Source of the DNA: Clostridium sp. M62/1
Lineage (GTDB): Bacteria; Bacillota; Clostridia; Lachnospirales; Lachnospiraceae
Assembly: GCF_020736365.1 (NCBI RefSeq)
Contig: NZ_CP085988.1
Location: 1,184,001-1,248,000 of the forward strand
Direction of reading: 5' to 3'
Length of the DNA: 64,000 nucleotides
The notes under the pieces: model-generated
What the model was told of the DNA's origin: nothing
Database searches by the model: none
What the model saw: the letters and a program-made list of their open reading frames with translations, nothing else
Made by a program: the position numbers and the translations under genes
Shown here: positions 1-9,412 of the stretch, one piece after another
How positions within the stretch are numbered: position 1 is the first letter of the stretch
Layout of the letters: every line of letters begins with the position of its first letter

Positions 1-489
1 AGCTTTGACTGGGCACTTGTCCCGGGCTATATCATTGCTCAGTTTGCAGGAGCCTTTGTGGGAGCCTGCCTGGTATACATCCTGTTTAAGGATCAGTTTG
101 ACGCAACTCCCGATGCAGGCACAAAGTTGGGCGTGTTCTGTACAGGTCCTTCTATCGACAACAAGCCGCTCAACATTCTGTCTGAGGCAATAGGCACATT
201 CGTCCTTGTATTTGCTATCAAGGGTCTTGGCAATGTTCCAGGAGCAGCAGAAGTCGGCTTAGATAAATTCCTGGTATTCGGAATCATCGTATCCGTCGGC
301 ATGTCCCTGGGCGGTCTGACAGGATATGCAATCAACCCGGCCCGTGATCTCGGCCCGAGAATTGCCCATGCAGTTCTCCCGATTCAGGGCAAGGGCGGTT
401 CCAACTGGGGCTATGCATACGTTCCGGTAGTTGGCCCGATCATTGGCGCCATCGTCGCTGTATTGCTCTACGGAGCTATTCCATGGTAA
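1..489 (+). CDS. glpF: Glycerol uptake facilitator (MIP/aquaporin family), 5' truncated by window edge
   Basis: The frame is open from base 1, so the N-terminal part lies outside the window; 162 residues remain. Visible are several hydrophobic membrane segments and the second pore motif NPAR in the context INPARDLGPR, where the D after NPAR is typical of glycerol-conducting GlpF rather than water-only aquaporins. The family forms a membrane channel for glycerol diffusion. Downstream genes for glycerol-3-phosphate oxidation fit that role, although a terminator and a repeat separate them. The first NPA motif cannot be seen. Function is confident; substrate is inferred. Confidence 0.9.
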   Translation, partial: SFDWALVPGYIIAQFAGAFVGACLVYILFKDQFDATPDAGTKLGVFCTGPSIDNKPLNILSEAIGTFVLVFAIKGLGNVPGAAEVGLDKFLVFGIIVSVGMSLGGLTGYAINPARDLGPRIAHAVLPIQGKGGSNWGYAYVPVVGPIIGAIVAVLLYGAIPW

Positions 490-548
490 AGCACAACTGA
501 ACGCACGGAGTGCGTGAAGTTAATTAAATAGGTATTGCATGGAGAGAT

Positions 549-605
549 GAGCCGGGCAAGGAAATCATCAGCTTACAGGCTGGTTTCTTTTGCCTGGCTT
601 TTTGT
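549..605 (+). terminator. Rho-independent terminator after glpF
   Basis: The arm AGCCGGGCAAGGAAA pairs imperfectly with TTTCTTTTGCCTGGCT, with a loop of about 20 nt, and ends in TTTTT. It lies 60 bases after the glpF stop. The T-run is also the first base run of the adjoining palindromic repeat. Confidence 0.7.
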
Positions 606-711
606 ATCATAGGAAATCCCTTTGAATTTCCTGCGATACAAAAAGTCCTGCCGGGCGGGATGCGCACACCGCGCAGAGGAAAAGGGCTGCTTAAGGCAGC
701 CGCGCGGCGGG
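599..711. repeat. Intergenic palindromic repeat, copy A
   Basis: About 110 bp that recurs almost base for base at 19906-20016. It consists of an inverted repeat (TTTTTGTATC..AGGAAAT / ATTTCCT..GATACAAAAA), a linker containing CCTGCCGGGCGGGATGCGCAC, and a second nested hairpin (CCGCGC..GGCTGC TTAAG GCAGCC GCGCGG). It has no coding logic of its own, but short open frames run through it and could be mis-called as genes. Copy A lies between glpF and the GlpA-like gene, directly after the glpF terminator. The family resembles REP/MITE-type dispersed elements; no transposase is nearby. Confidence 0.8.
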
Positions 712-876
712 ATTTTCACCGTCTGATTTTCACAGATTTTAAACCAACGGCAAAAGAAAATGCGCTGTCCGCAGCGCGATTTGACCGATACTGGAACGCG
801 GGAAATAGGCCCAGGCGTATTTCACTGCGCTTCCTTAACACTTTAGCAGCCAAACTGCAGCGAGGAGGAATGGAGT

Positions 877-2316
877 ATGTATGACGTTATTATTATCGGC
901 GCAGGCGTTTCAGGCTGTGCTTCAGCCAGAGAGCTGTCACGGTACCAGGGAAGCTTCTGCGTCGTGGAGAAGGAAGAGGATGTCTGCTGCGGCACATCCA
1001 AGGCCAACAGTGCCATTATCCATGCAGGATATGACGCGGCCTCTGGCTCACTGATGGCCAAGCTCAATGTGGAAGGAAACCAGATGATGGAGCAGCTCTC
1101 AAAGGATCTGGACTTTCACTTCAGGAGAAACGGCTCCCTGGTTCTCTGTCTCCATGAGGAGGAGCTGCCGAACCTTCAGGCCCTCTATGAGCGGGGAATC
1201 AAAAACGGAGTGAAGGAGCTTCGTATTTTAAACAGGGAAGAGTTAAAGGCGATGGAGCCCAATATCACGGACAATGCAGTAGCTGCACTCTACGCTCCTA
1301 CGGGAGGAATCGTATGTCCCTTCGGCTTAACGATTGCCCTGGCTGAAAATGCCAACATGAACGGGGTGGAATTCAAGTTCAACACAGAGGTTCAGGATAT
1401 TAAGAAGACGGAGGACGGAACCTTTGAGCTTCACACGAACAACGGGGTACTGAAGACGAGATTTGTGGTGAACGCGGCAGGCGTATACGCAGATAAATTC
1501 CACAACATGATGAGCGAGGAGAAAATCCATATTACGCCAAGGCGCGGCGATTACTGCCTCCTTGACCGCACAGCCGGCAATCTGGTAGATAAGACAGTAT
1601 TTACCCTCCCCGGAAAGTTCGGAAAGGGAATTCTCGTCACACCGACAATTCACGGGAACCTGCTTCTGGGCCCCACTGCCATCGACATCGATGACAAGGA
1701 AGGGACGAATACGACCAGAGAGGGGCTTGACGAGGTTATCGAGAAGGCGCAGAACAGCGTGAACAACATTCCCATGCGCCAGGTTATCACCTCCTTCGCA
1801 GGGCTGCGCGCCCATGAGGATCACCATGAATTTATTATCAGGGAGCTTCCTGACTGCAAAGGATTTATCGACTGCGCCGGAATTGAGTCTCCGGGACTTT
1901 CCAGCAGCCCTGCCATCGGAAAGATGGTCGCTGACATTCTGAGGGAGAAGGCTGATCTGAAGGAGAAGGACAACTTCATTGCCACCAGAAAGGGAATCCT
2001 CGATCCTAAATCTCTGTCCAAGGAGGAGAGAAGCAGGCTCATTAAGGAGCAGCCTGCCTACGGAAATATTATCTGCCGCTGCGAGACGATCTCTGAGGGA
2101 GAAATTCTCGACGCCATCCACAGACCGCTGGGAGCAAAGTCCTTAGACGGAGTGAAGCGGCGTACAAGAGCGGGAATGGGCCGCTGCCAGGCAGGATTCT
2201 GTTCACCGAGAACCATGGATATCCTGGCAAGGGAGCTTAATATCAGCATGTACGAGGTTACAAAGTCCGGCGGCGATTCCAAAATCGTAGTGGGAACCAA
2301 CAAGGACAGACTGTAA
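877..2316 (+). CDS. glpA: FAD-dependent glycerol-3-phosphate dehydrogenase, GlpA-like, with [2Fe-2S]-binding tail
   Basis: 479 residues. The N-terminus has the FAD-binding GxGxxG motif (IIGAGVSG, residues 6-13) of the DAO fold. The C-terminal BFD-like domain has four cysteines (C400, C402, C437, C442) spaced to bind an Fe-S cluster. The family oxidises glycerol 3-phosphate to dihydroxyacetone phosphate. The ATG at 877 follows AGGAGG at a good distance. The next two genes, a second flavoprotein and a DUF1667 protein, start 13 and 4 bases after the preceding stop, so the three form one transcription unit and probably one complex. Related FAD oxidoreductases act on other 2-hydroxy acids, so substrate rests mainly on context with glpF. 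Confidence 0.85.
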   Translation: MYDVIIIGAGVSGCASARELSRYQGSFCVVEKEEDVCCGTSKANSAIIHAGYDAASGSLMAKLNVEGNQMMEQLSKDLDFHFRRNGSLVLCLHEEELPNLQALYERGIKNGVKELRILNREELKAMEPNITDNAVAALYAPTGGIVCPFGLTIALAENANMNGVEFKFNTEVQDIKKTEDGTFELHTNNGVLKTRFVVNAAGVYADKFHNMMSEEKIHITPRRGDYCLLDRTAGNLVDKTVFTLPGKFGKGILVTPTIHGNLLLGPTAIDIDDKEGTNTTREGLDEVIEKAQNSVNNIPMRQVITSFAGLRAHEDHHEFIIRELPDCKGFIDCAGIESPGLSSSPAIGKMVADILREKADLKEKDNFIATRKGILDPKSLSKEERSRLIKEQPAYGNIICRCETISEGEILDAIHRPLGAKSLDGVKRRTRAGMGRCQAGFCSPRTMDILARELNISMYEVTKSGGDSKIVVGTNKDRL

Positions 2317-2329
2317 GGAGGGGGACGCC

Positions 2330-3595
2330 ATGAAATCATATGATATTGTCATTATCGGAGGAGGCCCTGCCGGACTGGCTGCGGCCGCTGCCGCAAAGAG
2401 AAACGGAATTGACAGCATCCTGATTCTGGAGAGGGACAAGGAACTGGGAGGAATCCTGAACCAGTGCATTCACAACGGATTCGGGCTTCACACCTTCAAG
2501 GAGGAGCTGACAGGACCGGAGTATGCACGCCGGTTTATCGACCAGGTGGAGGAGCTTCAGATTGAATATTACCTGAACACAATGGTCATTGACATCTCCC
2601 ACGAGAAGGTTGTCACAGCCATGAACCGGGAGGAGGGGCTGTTTGAGATCCAGGCAAAGGCGGTGATCCTGGCTATGGGCTGCCGGGAGAGATCCAGGGG
2701 AGCTCTGAATATCCCCGGCTACCGTCCGGCCGGAATTTACTCAGCGGGAACGGCTCAGCGCCTTGTAAATATGGAGGGCTTTATGCCGGGCCGTGAGGTT
2801 GTCATCCTCGGTTCCGGAGATATCGGGCTGATCATGGCCAGGAGAATGACCCTTGAGGGCGCCAAGGTAAAGGTGGTGGCAGAGCTGATGCCTTACTCCG
2901 GCGGCCTTAAGAGGAACATTGTCCAGTGCCTGGACGACTACGGCATTCCGTTAAAGCTGAGCCACACGGTTGTGGAGATCCGCGGAAAGGAGAGGCTTAC
3001 AGGCATCACCCTGGCCCAGGTGGACGAGAAAGGAAAGCCGATTCCCGGAACAGAGGAGGACTATGACTGCGATACCCTCCTTCTGTCTGTGGGACTGATC
3101 CCTGAAAATGAATTAAGCCGCGGAATGGGCGTGGATATTGAGCCCGTCACCTCTGGCCCGTCTGTCAACGAGAGCCTGGAGACAAACATAGAGGGCGTGT
3201 TTGCCTGCGGAAATGTGCTCCACGTTCACGATCTGGTGGATTATGTGTCTGAGGAGGCGGCCGTGGCAGGCGAAAATGCGGCCAAGTATGTGAAGGGAGC
3301 CCTTCCGGAGGGAAGCGGAAGAGAGATCCGGCTTATCCCCACAGAGGGCGTGCGCTACACTGTTCCAAAGACCATCGATCCGGAGCGGATGGCAGATGCT
3401 CTGACTGTGCGCTTCCGTGTGGGCAATGTCTACAAAAACTGCTATGTGAGCGTATACTTTGACGATGAGCGGGTCATTCACAGAAAACGTCCGGTGGTGG
3501 CGCCGGGGGAGATGGAGAATGTAACCTTCAAAAAAGAGCAGCTTCTGGGCTGTCCGGACTTAAAGACGATTACACTGAAAATAGAGGAGGCGTAG
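2330..3595 (+). CDS. NAD(P)/FAD-dependent oxidoreductase, GlpB-like partner of GlpA
   Basis: 421 residues of a pyridine-nucleotide-disulphide-oxidoreductase-type flavoprotein. An FAD dinucleotide motif is at the N-terminus (IIGGGPAGLAAAAA, from residue 7) and a second nucleotide-binding motif lies mid-protein (VILGSGDIGL, around residue 160). It probably passes electrons from the GlpA-like subunit to NAD or another carrier. The ATG follows a strong AAGGAGGGGG site. It sits between the GlpA-like gene and a DUF1667 gene, an arrangement common in Clostridia for anaerobic glycerol-3-phosphate oxidation. It is not a close match to enterobacterial GlpB in architecture, so no symbol is given. Confidence 0.82.
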   Translation: MKSYDIVIIGGGPAGLAAAAAAKRNGIDSILILERDKELGGILNQCIHNGFGLHTFKEELTGPEYARRFIDQVEELQIEYYLNTMVIDISHEKVVTAMNREEGLFEIQAKAVILAMGCRERSRGALNIPGYRPAGIYSAGTAQRLVNMEGFMPGREVVILGSGDIGLIMARRMTLEGAKVKVVAELMPYSGGLKRNIVQCLDDYGIPLKLSHTVVEIRGKERLTGITLAQVDEKGKPIPGTEEDYDCDTLLLSVGLIPENELSRGMGVDIEPVTSGPSVNESLETNIEGVFACGNVLHVHDLVDYVSEEAAVAGENAAKYVKGALPEGSGREIRLIPTEGVRYTVPKTIDPERMADALTVRFRVGNVYKNCYVSVYFDDERVIHRKRPVVAPGEMENVTFKKEQLLGCPDLKTITLKIEEA

Positions 3596-3599
3596 GACG

Positions 3600-3971
3600 A
3601 TGGAAAAGAGAGAACTGATCTGTATTGGCTGCCCTCTGGGATGTATGGTAACCGTTGAGATGGAAAACGGTGAGATTAAGAGCGTGACAGGAAATACCTG
3701 CAAGCGGGGCGATGACTATGCCCGCAAGGAGGTGACGAATCCGACGAGGATTGTGACCTCCACAGTGATGGTTAAGGGAGGAAATCTCGACATGGTTTCC
3801 GTTAAGACAAGAAACGACATTCCCAAGGGGAAAATTTTCGACTGCGTGCGGGCCTTAAAGGGAGTCTGCGTGGAGGCGCCGGTCCATATCGGGGATGTGA
3901 TTCTGAAGGATGTCTGCGGGACAGGTGTGGATGTGATTGCCACCAAGGAGATTCAGAAGAAGGGCGCCTAG
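3600..3971 (+). CDS. DUF1667 family small cysteine-rich protein
   Basis: 123 residues. The N-terminus has cysteines C8, C11, C15 and a fourth at C34 (CIGCPLGC then NTCKRG), a pattern expected to bind an Fe-S cluster or zinc. DUF1667 proteins regularly follow GlpA/GlpB-like flavoproteins and are thought to be the small electron-transfer subunit, taking the place of GlpC. Only 4 bases separate it from the upstream stop, so translation is likely coupled. The biochemical role is inferred from cysteines and neighbours. Confidence 0.8.
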   Translation: MEKRELICIGCPLGCMVTVEMENGEIKSVTGNTCKRGDDYARKEVTNPTRIVTSTVMVKGGNLDMVSVKTRNDIPKGKIFDCVRALKGVCVEAPVHIGDVILKDVCGTGVDVIATKEIQKKGA

Positions 3972-4020
3972 AGATATACATTAAAAAATGCTACAGAAAA
4001 AACTGAAATTTTGGTATGAT

Positions 4021-4050
4021 AAAAAGCAGGGAGTTTTTCCCTGCTTTTTA
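4021..4050 (+). terminator. Terminator of the glycerol-3-phosphate oxidation operon
   Basis: A perfect hairpin AAAAAGCAGGGA / TCCCTGCTTTTT with a short T-rich loop, 50 bases after the DUF1667 stop. The T-run at the 3' side makes it a standard intrinsic terminator. Confidence 0.85.
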
Positions 4051-4206
4051 TCTTTCAGAAAACATCCCGGTCCCTCCGGAAGGAAAAGGCTGATTTACGC
4101 CCTGGGGCGTGTGGTGAAAGAGCGAAATACCCATGACCGGCAGCCGGGAAGCCGGCTGTTCGGTAAGATGAAGATATTGAAAACAGAGGAAAGGAAAAGG
4201 GATAGA

Positions 4207-4968
4207 ATGGCAGAAAACAGAGAAATGACGATTGAAATTTGCTGCGGAAGCTATGAGGATGCCTTGGCGGCTGCCCGGGGAGGGGCAGAGAGGATCGAGT
4301 TAAACAGCGCCCTGGCCCTGGGAGGCCTCACGCCGTCAGCCGCCTGCCTGAGAATGGTGAAGCGCTGTACGGATCTGCTGGTGGTGTCGATGGTTCGGCC
4401 CAGGGGGGCCGGTTTCTGCTACACAGAGGCTCAGACGGAGCAGATGTTTGAGGAGGCGAGGGAGCTTCTGGAGAACGGAAGCGACGGACTTGCCTTTGGA
4501 TTTCTGACTGAGGACAGGTGTGTGGATCTGGAGAAAACGGGCAGGATGACAGAGCTGATTCACAGCTACGGAAGGGAAGCAGTATTTCACAGGGCCTTCG
4601 ACTGCACAGAAGATCCGGTGAGAGCTATTGAAGAGCTGATTGGGCTGGGAGCAGACAGGATTCTCACAAGCGGGCAGCAGGAGAAGGCAGAACAGGGAAA
4701 GGAGCTTCTCAGGCAGCTTCAGGCCGCGTACGGTTCCCGGATTCAGCTCCTGGCGGGAAGCGGCGTCAATGCAGGAAATGCAAGGGCCCTTGCAGAGTAT
4801 ACGGGTATCAGACAGCTCCACTCCTCCTGCCGATACTGGGAGAGGGATGTCACTACTGTAGGGGAAGGGGTGAACTACAGCATCGCCCCTGCGCCTCACG
4901 AGAGGGATTACGACAGAGTGAGTGAGAGGCTGGTCAGAGAGCTGGCAGAAGCGTTTAGAGAGCGGTAA
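4207..4968 (+). CDS. cutC: CutC family protein (copper homeostasis CutC homologue)
   Basis: 253 residues from the ATG at 4207. The longer open frame begins upstream, but GAGGAAAGG precedes this ATG and the family start (IEICCGSYEDALAAARGGAERIEL) follows directly. It is a TIM-barrel protein with the family signature GLTPS near residue 41. CutC was linked to copper tolerance in E. coli, but its enzymatic role is unsettled. It stands alone between a terminator and the convergent hpf gene. Family assignment is firm; the copper role is by name only. Confidence 0.85.
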   Translation: MAENREMTIEICCGSYEDALAAARGGAERIELNSALALGGLTPSAACLRMVKRCTDLLVVSMVRPRGAGFCYTEAQTEQMFEEARELLENGSDGLAFGFLTEDRCVDLEKTGRMTELIHSYGREAVFHRAFDCTEDPVRAIEELIGLGADRILTSGQQEKAEQGKELLRQLQAAYGSRIQLLAGSGVNAGNARALAEYTGIRQLHSSCRYWERDVTTVGEGVNYSIAPAPHERDYDRVSERLVRELAEAFRER

Positions 4969-5040
4969 GAGGATGAGGGAGAGCTGCCGGACTATGGCAG
5001 AAGAACGGCGGCAGTAAAAAACTGCTGCAAAAAAATAGGA

Positions 5041-5087
5041 GACAGTACACGGCGGAGGGGCTTTTGTTCCCTCCGCCGTGTACTGTC
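5041..5087 (-). terminator. Terminator of hpf, possibly bidirectional with cutC
   Basis: A 19-bp perfect inverted repeat (GACAGTACACGGCGGAGGG and its complement) with a 9-nt loop lies between the convergent genes cutC and hpf. On the minus strand it is followed by a run of seven T, so it mainly serves hpf. Confidence 0.8.
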
Positions 5088-5123
5088 TCAGCCGCAGATT
5101 TTATGGTTTATAAAGATGAAGGT

Positions 5124-5651
5124 TTAGAATTCCGGTTCGATCAGTCCGTAGGTGTGTCCCTTTCTCTTGTATACTACGTTGACTTCCTCTGTCTCTGCGT
5201 TTAAGAATACATAGAAGGAATGTCCGAGCAGCTCCATCTGAACGCAGGCTTCTTCCGGATCCATTGGCTTCATGGCGAATTTCTTTACCTTTTCGATCTT
5301 GATCTCGTCATCAGGCTCTGATTCTTCCTGTACAAAAAGCTCGCTGAAATCCACAGGGGCCTGTTTCTTATCAATGAGTTTTCTCTTGTATTTCTTGAGC
5401 TGGCGCTCGATGATCTCCTCTACCAGGTCGATGGATACATACATATCTGTGCTCTGCTCTTCTGCACGGATGATATGGCCTTTTACCGGGATGGTAACCT
5501 CGATTTTCTGACGGTCTTTCGTCACACTCAGGGTAATGATGGCCTCTGTATCCTGGTTAAAATAGCGTTCCAGCTTTCCGATTTTCTCAATAACCGCTTC
5601 CCTAAGTCCAGGCGTAACATCAATATTTCTTCCAGTAATCGTATAACGCAT
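5124..5651 (-). CDS. hpf: Ribosome hibernation promoting factor, long form
   Basis: 175 residues. The N-terminal S30AE domain begins MRYTITGRNIDVTPGLREAV and the C-terminal dimerisation domain occupies about residues 120-175 (MDPEEACVQMELLGHSFYVF). The length and two-domain form match long HPF of Firmicutes, which binds the 30S subunit and joins two 70S ribosomes into inactive 100S dimers in stationary phase. It is transcribed away from secA; the order hpf, secA, prfB is conserved in Firmicutes. The start follows AGGAGCG at suitable spacing and a clear promoter lies upstream. Confidence 0.95.
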   Translation of the reverse strand: MRYTITGRNIDVTPGLREAVIEKIGKLERYFNQDTEAIITLSVTKDRQKIEVTIPVKGHIIRAEEQSTDMYVSIDLVEEIIERQLKKYKRKLIDKKQAPVDFSELFVQEESEPDDEIKIEKVKKFAMKPMDPEEACVQMELLGHSFYVFLNAETEEVNVVYKRKGHTYGLIEPEF

Positions 5652-5684
5652 AAGTCATCGCTCCTTTTTTATTGGGATGTCCTT

Positions 5685-5713
5685 ATTATAGCATGTTTAT
5701 CAGAAAAATTCAA
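5685..5713 (-). promoter_or_regulatory. Sigma-A type promoter of hpf
   Basis: On the minus strand TTGAAT (5713-5708) and TATAAT (5690-5685) are separated by exactly 17 bases, and the gene starts 34 bases downstream of the -10. No alternative sigma motif was recognised. Confidence 0.75.
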
Positions 5714-5956
5714 TTAAAAATAAAAAATATTATGAAAATTAATCTTAATTTTCACTAAAAGGTTTTTATTTGGACATCCGTAAAGAAATGAGGTGCGTTT
5801 TTGGGGTTATGTGACGGATGGTGCGCAAAAACAGAAAAAGACAGGACCTGTGTGTCTTTTTTTTCTTTAAAACCAGGTTGACAAACGACTGTCGGGTGGG
5901 AAAGTCTGTCAAGGCAGAATCGTGTATTTTTTGTCGAAAAAGGAAAATTTATGAGA

Positions 5957-6134
5957 TGTGTACAAAAAGAGCCGCAGATTTCCTTGTCTGGAGAAAACTG
6001 GTGATAAACAGAGAAAAAATGTGGATAATGTGGATAAGTCGGTGTATAACTGCTTTTTCCTGTAAAACGGACAGAAGTTGATGTGCATAACTTTTGCACA
6101 TTTTCGGGAAAATGATTGTGGATAGTGTGGATGA
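5957..6134 (-). promoter_or_regulatory. Cluster of DnaA boxes in the hpf-secA spacer
   Basis: The DnaA box TTATCCACA occurs twice without a gap on the minus strand (6020-6028 and 6029-6037), followed by TTATACACC (6041-6049), TTATGCACA (6082-6090), and a second gapless pair CTATCCACA and TCATCCACA (6117-6125, 6126-6134). A looser match, TTGTACACA, lies at 5957-5965. All point the same way. No dnaA or dnaN is nearby and hpf/secA flank it, so a DnaA-titrating or regulatory cluster is more likely than the main origin. The rest of the 1 kb spacer is AT-rich on the left, and I see no convincing gene in it. Confidence 0.7.
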
Positions 6135-6406
6135 GTCGAAAACAGAACATATTTTTTGTGCAACCTGCTGGGTTTACAATAATAAATCGAATTATGTAAA
6201 TAAAAGGAGGCGCTTAAGGGAAATCATAAGAGACACAGAGCGCGGCAGGGCTGAGATCGATCCGGCAGGAGAGGAAAAGAGAGAAGCAGCGCAGCGCGAA
6301 AAACCAGAAAAATGCCGCGCTGAAGGGCGGCAGAGAATGGACCTGGGGAAAAACAGGATAAAAAATGAACGAAATGCGAGCAAACTGTAAAAAATTTGTG
6401 AATGTA

Positions 6407-6435
6407 TTGAAAGATAGGGAAGTTAATGATAAAAT
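6407..6435 (+). promoter_or_regulatory. Sigma-A type promoter of secA
   Basis: TTGAAA (6407-6412) and TAAAAT (6430-6435) are 17 bases apart. This gives secA a leader of about 205 nt containing small hairpins (CGGCA-N5-TGCCG near 6451 and CCGCC-N6-GGCGG near 6479). No known riboswitch was recognised in the leader. Confidence 0.65.
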
Positions 6436-6647
6436 AATTAAGATTGTACAGCGGCAGATTATGCCGTTTTGATAAAACCGCCATGGCAGGCGGAGGATAA
6501 ATTTGACTGTGCAGGCGGCAGGCCGGCGCCCGGGGCAGAAAACAGACAGAAGGTTTCACAAAACAGGAGCAGAAAAGCCCAGGCGCTCAGGATTCGAAAG
6601 CCGGAGAACCAGATTAAGAGAAATCGAAAGAAGTAGGAGATTAAGGA

Positions 6648-9401
6648 ATGAATCTTATAGAGAAAGTGTTCGGAACTCACAGCGACAGAGAGCTGAAGCT
6701 GATCTATCCCATTGTGGATAAAATCGTAGCTCTGAAGCCTGAGATGGAAAAGCTCACGGACGAGGAGCTGAAAGACAACACCAGGAAGTTTAAGGAGCGT
6801 CTGGCAAACGGGGAAACCCTTGACGATATTCTTCCAGAGGCATTTGCCACTGTCCGTGAGGCTTCCAGGCGTGTGCTGAAGATGGAGCATTATCCGGTAC
6901 AGCTCATCGGCGGTATCGTGCTTCACCAGGGACGTATTGCGGAGATGAAGACCGGTGAGGGAAAAACGCTGGTGTCCACCTGCCCGGCTTACCTGAATGC
7001 GCTTACGGGAAAAGGTGTTTTCATCGTTACAGTCAACGATTACCTGGCAAAGCGTGACGCCGAGTGGATGGGAGAGGTTCACCGCTTCCTGGGGCTGAGT
7101 GTAGGCGTGGTATTAAATTCCATGACTCCGCCGGAGAGAAAGGCGGCCTATGGCTGCGATATCACCTATGTGACAAACAACGAGCTTGGCTTTGACTATC
7201 TGAGGGACAATATGGCCATCTACAAGGAGCAGATGGTTTTAAGAAATCTGGATTACGCCATCATCGACGAGGTGGACTCTGTCTTAATCGATGAGGCCAG
7301 AACACCGCTGATCATCTCCGGACAGAGCGGAAAATCCACGAAGCTCTACGAAGTCTGCGACATTCTGGCAAAGCAGCTGGAGCAGGGCGAGGCGTCTGCC
7401 GAGTTCACGAAGCTGTCCGCCATCATGGGCGAGGAGATTGAGGAGACCGGAGATTTCGTTGTCAATGAGAAGGATAAGGTTGTCAACCTGACTCTGGACG
7501 GTGTCAAGAAGGTTGAGAAATACTTTAATATTGAAAACCTGGCAGATCCGGAGAACCTGGAAATCCAGCACAACATGATCATGGCGTTAAGGGCCAACTA
7601 TCTGATGTTCCGCGACAAGGATTACGTGGTGAAGGACAATGAGGTTCTGATCGTAGACGAGTTTACAGGACGTATCATGCCGGGCCGCCGCTACTCTGAC
7701 GGACTTCACCAGGCTATCGAGGCCAAGGAGCATGTGGAGGTCAAGAGGGAGAGCCGGACTCTGGCGACGATCACCTTCCAGAACTTCTTCAACAAGTTTA
7801 AGAAGAAGGCGGGTATGACCGGTACGGCCCAGACCGAGGAGAAGGAGTTCCGGAACATCTACCAGATGGACGTTATCGTGATCCCGACGAACCGCCCGGT
7901 AATCCGTATTGATAAGAATGATGCAGTTTACAAGACAAAGAAAGAGAAATTCCACGCAGTTGTGGAGGAAGTCTGTGCAGCCCACGAGAAGGGACAGCCG
8001 GTTCTGGTGGGTACGATCACCATTGAGACCTCTGAGCTTCTGAGCAAGATGCTGAAAAAGCGCGGTGTTCCCCACAAGGTATTAAACGCTAAGTTCCATG
8101 AGCTGGAGGCTGAGATCGTGGCGGATGCCGGAATTCACGGCGCAGTGACCATCGCCACCAACATGGCCGGACGTGGTACGGATATTAAGCTGGACGATGT
8201 GTCCAAGGAGTTGGGCGGACTGAAGATTATCGGTACAGAGCGCCATGAGTCAAGGCGTATCGACAATCAGCTGAGAGGCCGCGCCGGACGTCAGGGAGAT
8301 CCGGGAGAGTCCCGCTTCTACATTTCCCTGGAGGACGATCTGATGCGTCTGTTCGGCTCCGAGAAGCTGATGAACATGTTCAATGCTCTGGGAGTGCCGG
8401 AGAATGAGCAGATCGAGCACAAGATGCTTTCCAATGCCATTGAGAAGGCACAGATGAAGATTGAGACAAATAACTACGGAATCCGTGAAAACCTCTTAAA
8501 GTACGACGAGGTTATGAATGAGCAGCGCGAGGTTATCTACGAGGAGCGCCGCCGTGTTCTGGACGGAGAGAATATGAGAAATGTGATCATGAAGATGATC
8601 ACGGATATTGTGGAGAATGCAGTGGATCTGTCCATCTCCGATGACCAGAGTCCGGAGGAGTGGAACCTGACAGAGCTCAACTCCCTTCTGCTCTCCATCA
8701 TCCCGCTTCAGCCGATTGTCCTGAAGGATGATCAGAAGAAGATGAAGAAGAACGAGTTAAAGCACATGCTCAAAGAGGCGGCTACCAAGCTCTACGAGGC
8801 CAAGGAGGCCGAATTCCAGCAGGCAGAGCAGATCCGCGAGCTGGAGCGTGTAGTTCTTCTGAAGGTAATCGACAATAAGTGGATGGCTCACATTGACGAT
8901 ATGGATCAGCTCCGTGAGGGAATCGGACTTCAGGCCTACGGCCAGAAGGATCCTCTGGTTGAATACAAGATGAGCGGCTACGAGATGTTCGACGCCATGA
9001 CAGCGGCAATCCGCGAGGATACAGTGAGAATCCTCTACCACATCCGCGTGGAGCAGAAGGTAGAGAGGGAACCGGCAGCCAGGGTGACAGGAACCAATAA
9101 GGATGCAGGTCCTCAGGCTCCTCAGAAGAGAGAGACAAAGAAGATTTATCCGAACGATCCGTGCCCCTGCGGTTCCGGAAAGAAGTTCAAGCAGTGCCAT
9201 GGACGTGAGATGCTTGCAAACCTGCAGGCCCGCCAGGTGAGCGAGCAGGAAAAGAAGGCCCGCCGAGATGAGCGACGCAAGGAGCATCAGGCGGAGAAAG
9301 AAGCTCAGAGAGCGGAAAGACAGGCCAGAAAGGCAGAGAGAATGGCCCAGAGGGAGGCCGCAGGAGAAACGGCAGACAGCAGCGAGAAGGCTGACGAGTA
9401 G
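6648..9401 (+). CDS. secA: Preprotein translocase ATPase SecA
   Basis: 917 residues. The Walker A motif GEGKT is at residues 103-107 ([11 protein letters not shown]), the DEVD box follows in [13 protein letters not shown], and the second motor domain ends with [13 protein letters not shown]. The C-terminal zinc motif [14 protein letters not shown] is present. SecA drives secretory proteins through SecYEG with ATP. AGGAG precedes the ATG by 8 bases. Unlike most SecA proteins, about 60 highly charged residues (rich in R, K, E, Q, A) follow the zinc motif, which normally ends the protein. prfB follows, as in other Firmicutes. Confidence 0.97.
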   Translation: MNLIEKVFGTHSDRELKLIYPIVDKIVALKPEMEKLTDEELKDNTRKFKERLANGETLDDILPEAFATVREASRRVLKMEHYPVQLIGGIVLHQGRIAEMKTGEGKTLVSTCPAYLNALTGKGVFIVTVNDYLAKRDAEWMGEVHRFLGLSVGVVLNSMTPPERKAAYGCDITYVTNNELGFDYLRDNMAIYKEQMVLRNLDYAIIDEVDSVLIDEARTPLIISGQSGKSTKLYEVCDILAKQLEQGEASAEFTKLSAIMGEEIEETGDFVVNEKDKVVNLTLDGVKKVEKYFNIENLADPENLEIQHNMIMALRANYLMFRDKDYVVKDNEVLIVDEFTGRIMPGRRYSDGLHQAIEAKEHVEVKRESRTLATITFQNFFNKFKKKAGMTGTAQTEEKEFRNIYQMDVIVIPTNRPVIRIDKNDAVYKTKKEKFHAVVEEVCAAHEKGQPVLVGTITIETSELLSKMLKKRGVPHKVLNAKFHELEAEIVADAGIHGAVTIATNMAGRGTDIKLDDVSKELGGLKIIGTERHESRRIDNQLRGRAGRQGDPGESRFYISLEDDLMRLFGSEKLMNMFNALGVPENEQIEHKMLSNAIEKAQMKIETNNYGIRENLLKYDEVMNEQREVIYEERRRVLDGENMRNVIMKMITDIVENAVDLSISDDQSPEEWNLTELNSLLLSIIPLQPIVLKDDQKKMKKNELKHMLKEAATKLYEAKEAEFQQAEQIRELERVVLLKVIDNKWMAHIDDMDQLREGIGLQAYGQKDPLVEYKMSGYEMFDAMTAAIREDTVRILYHIRVEQKVEREPAARVTGTNKDAGPQAPQKRETKKIYPNDPCPCGSGKKFKQCHGREMLANLQARQVSEQEKKARRDERRKEHQAEKEAQRAERQARKAERMAQREAAGETADSSEKADE

Positions 9402-9412
9402 GCATACAGGTG

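Noticed and set aside
660..884. Plus-strand frame of 74 codons before the GlpA-like gene
   Set aside because: It begins inside the palindromic repeat, has no ribosome site, and overlaps the real gene start; a similar frame arises from repeat copy B, so it is a by-product of the repeat.
5957..6134. The DnaA-box cluster as the chromosomal origin itself
   Set aside because: No dnaA, dnaN, recF, gyrB or rpmH nearby; the flanking hpf and secA genes are not an oriC context in Firmicutes. Kept as a secondary DnaA cluster.
5755..6163. Minus-strand frames of 84-131 codons in the hpf-secA spacer
   Set aside because: They run through the tandem DnaA boxes, which translate into repetitive peptides; no ribosome site and poor codon pattern.
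6094..6390. 98-codon plus-strand frame upstream of secA as a possible leader peptide
   Set aside because: It starts inside the DnaA-box cluster and ends before the secA promoter, so it would not be part of the secA transcript; no arrest-peptide-like end was recognised.
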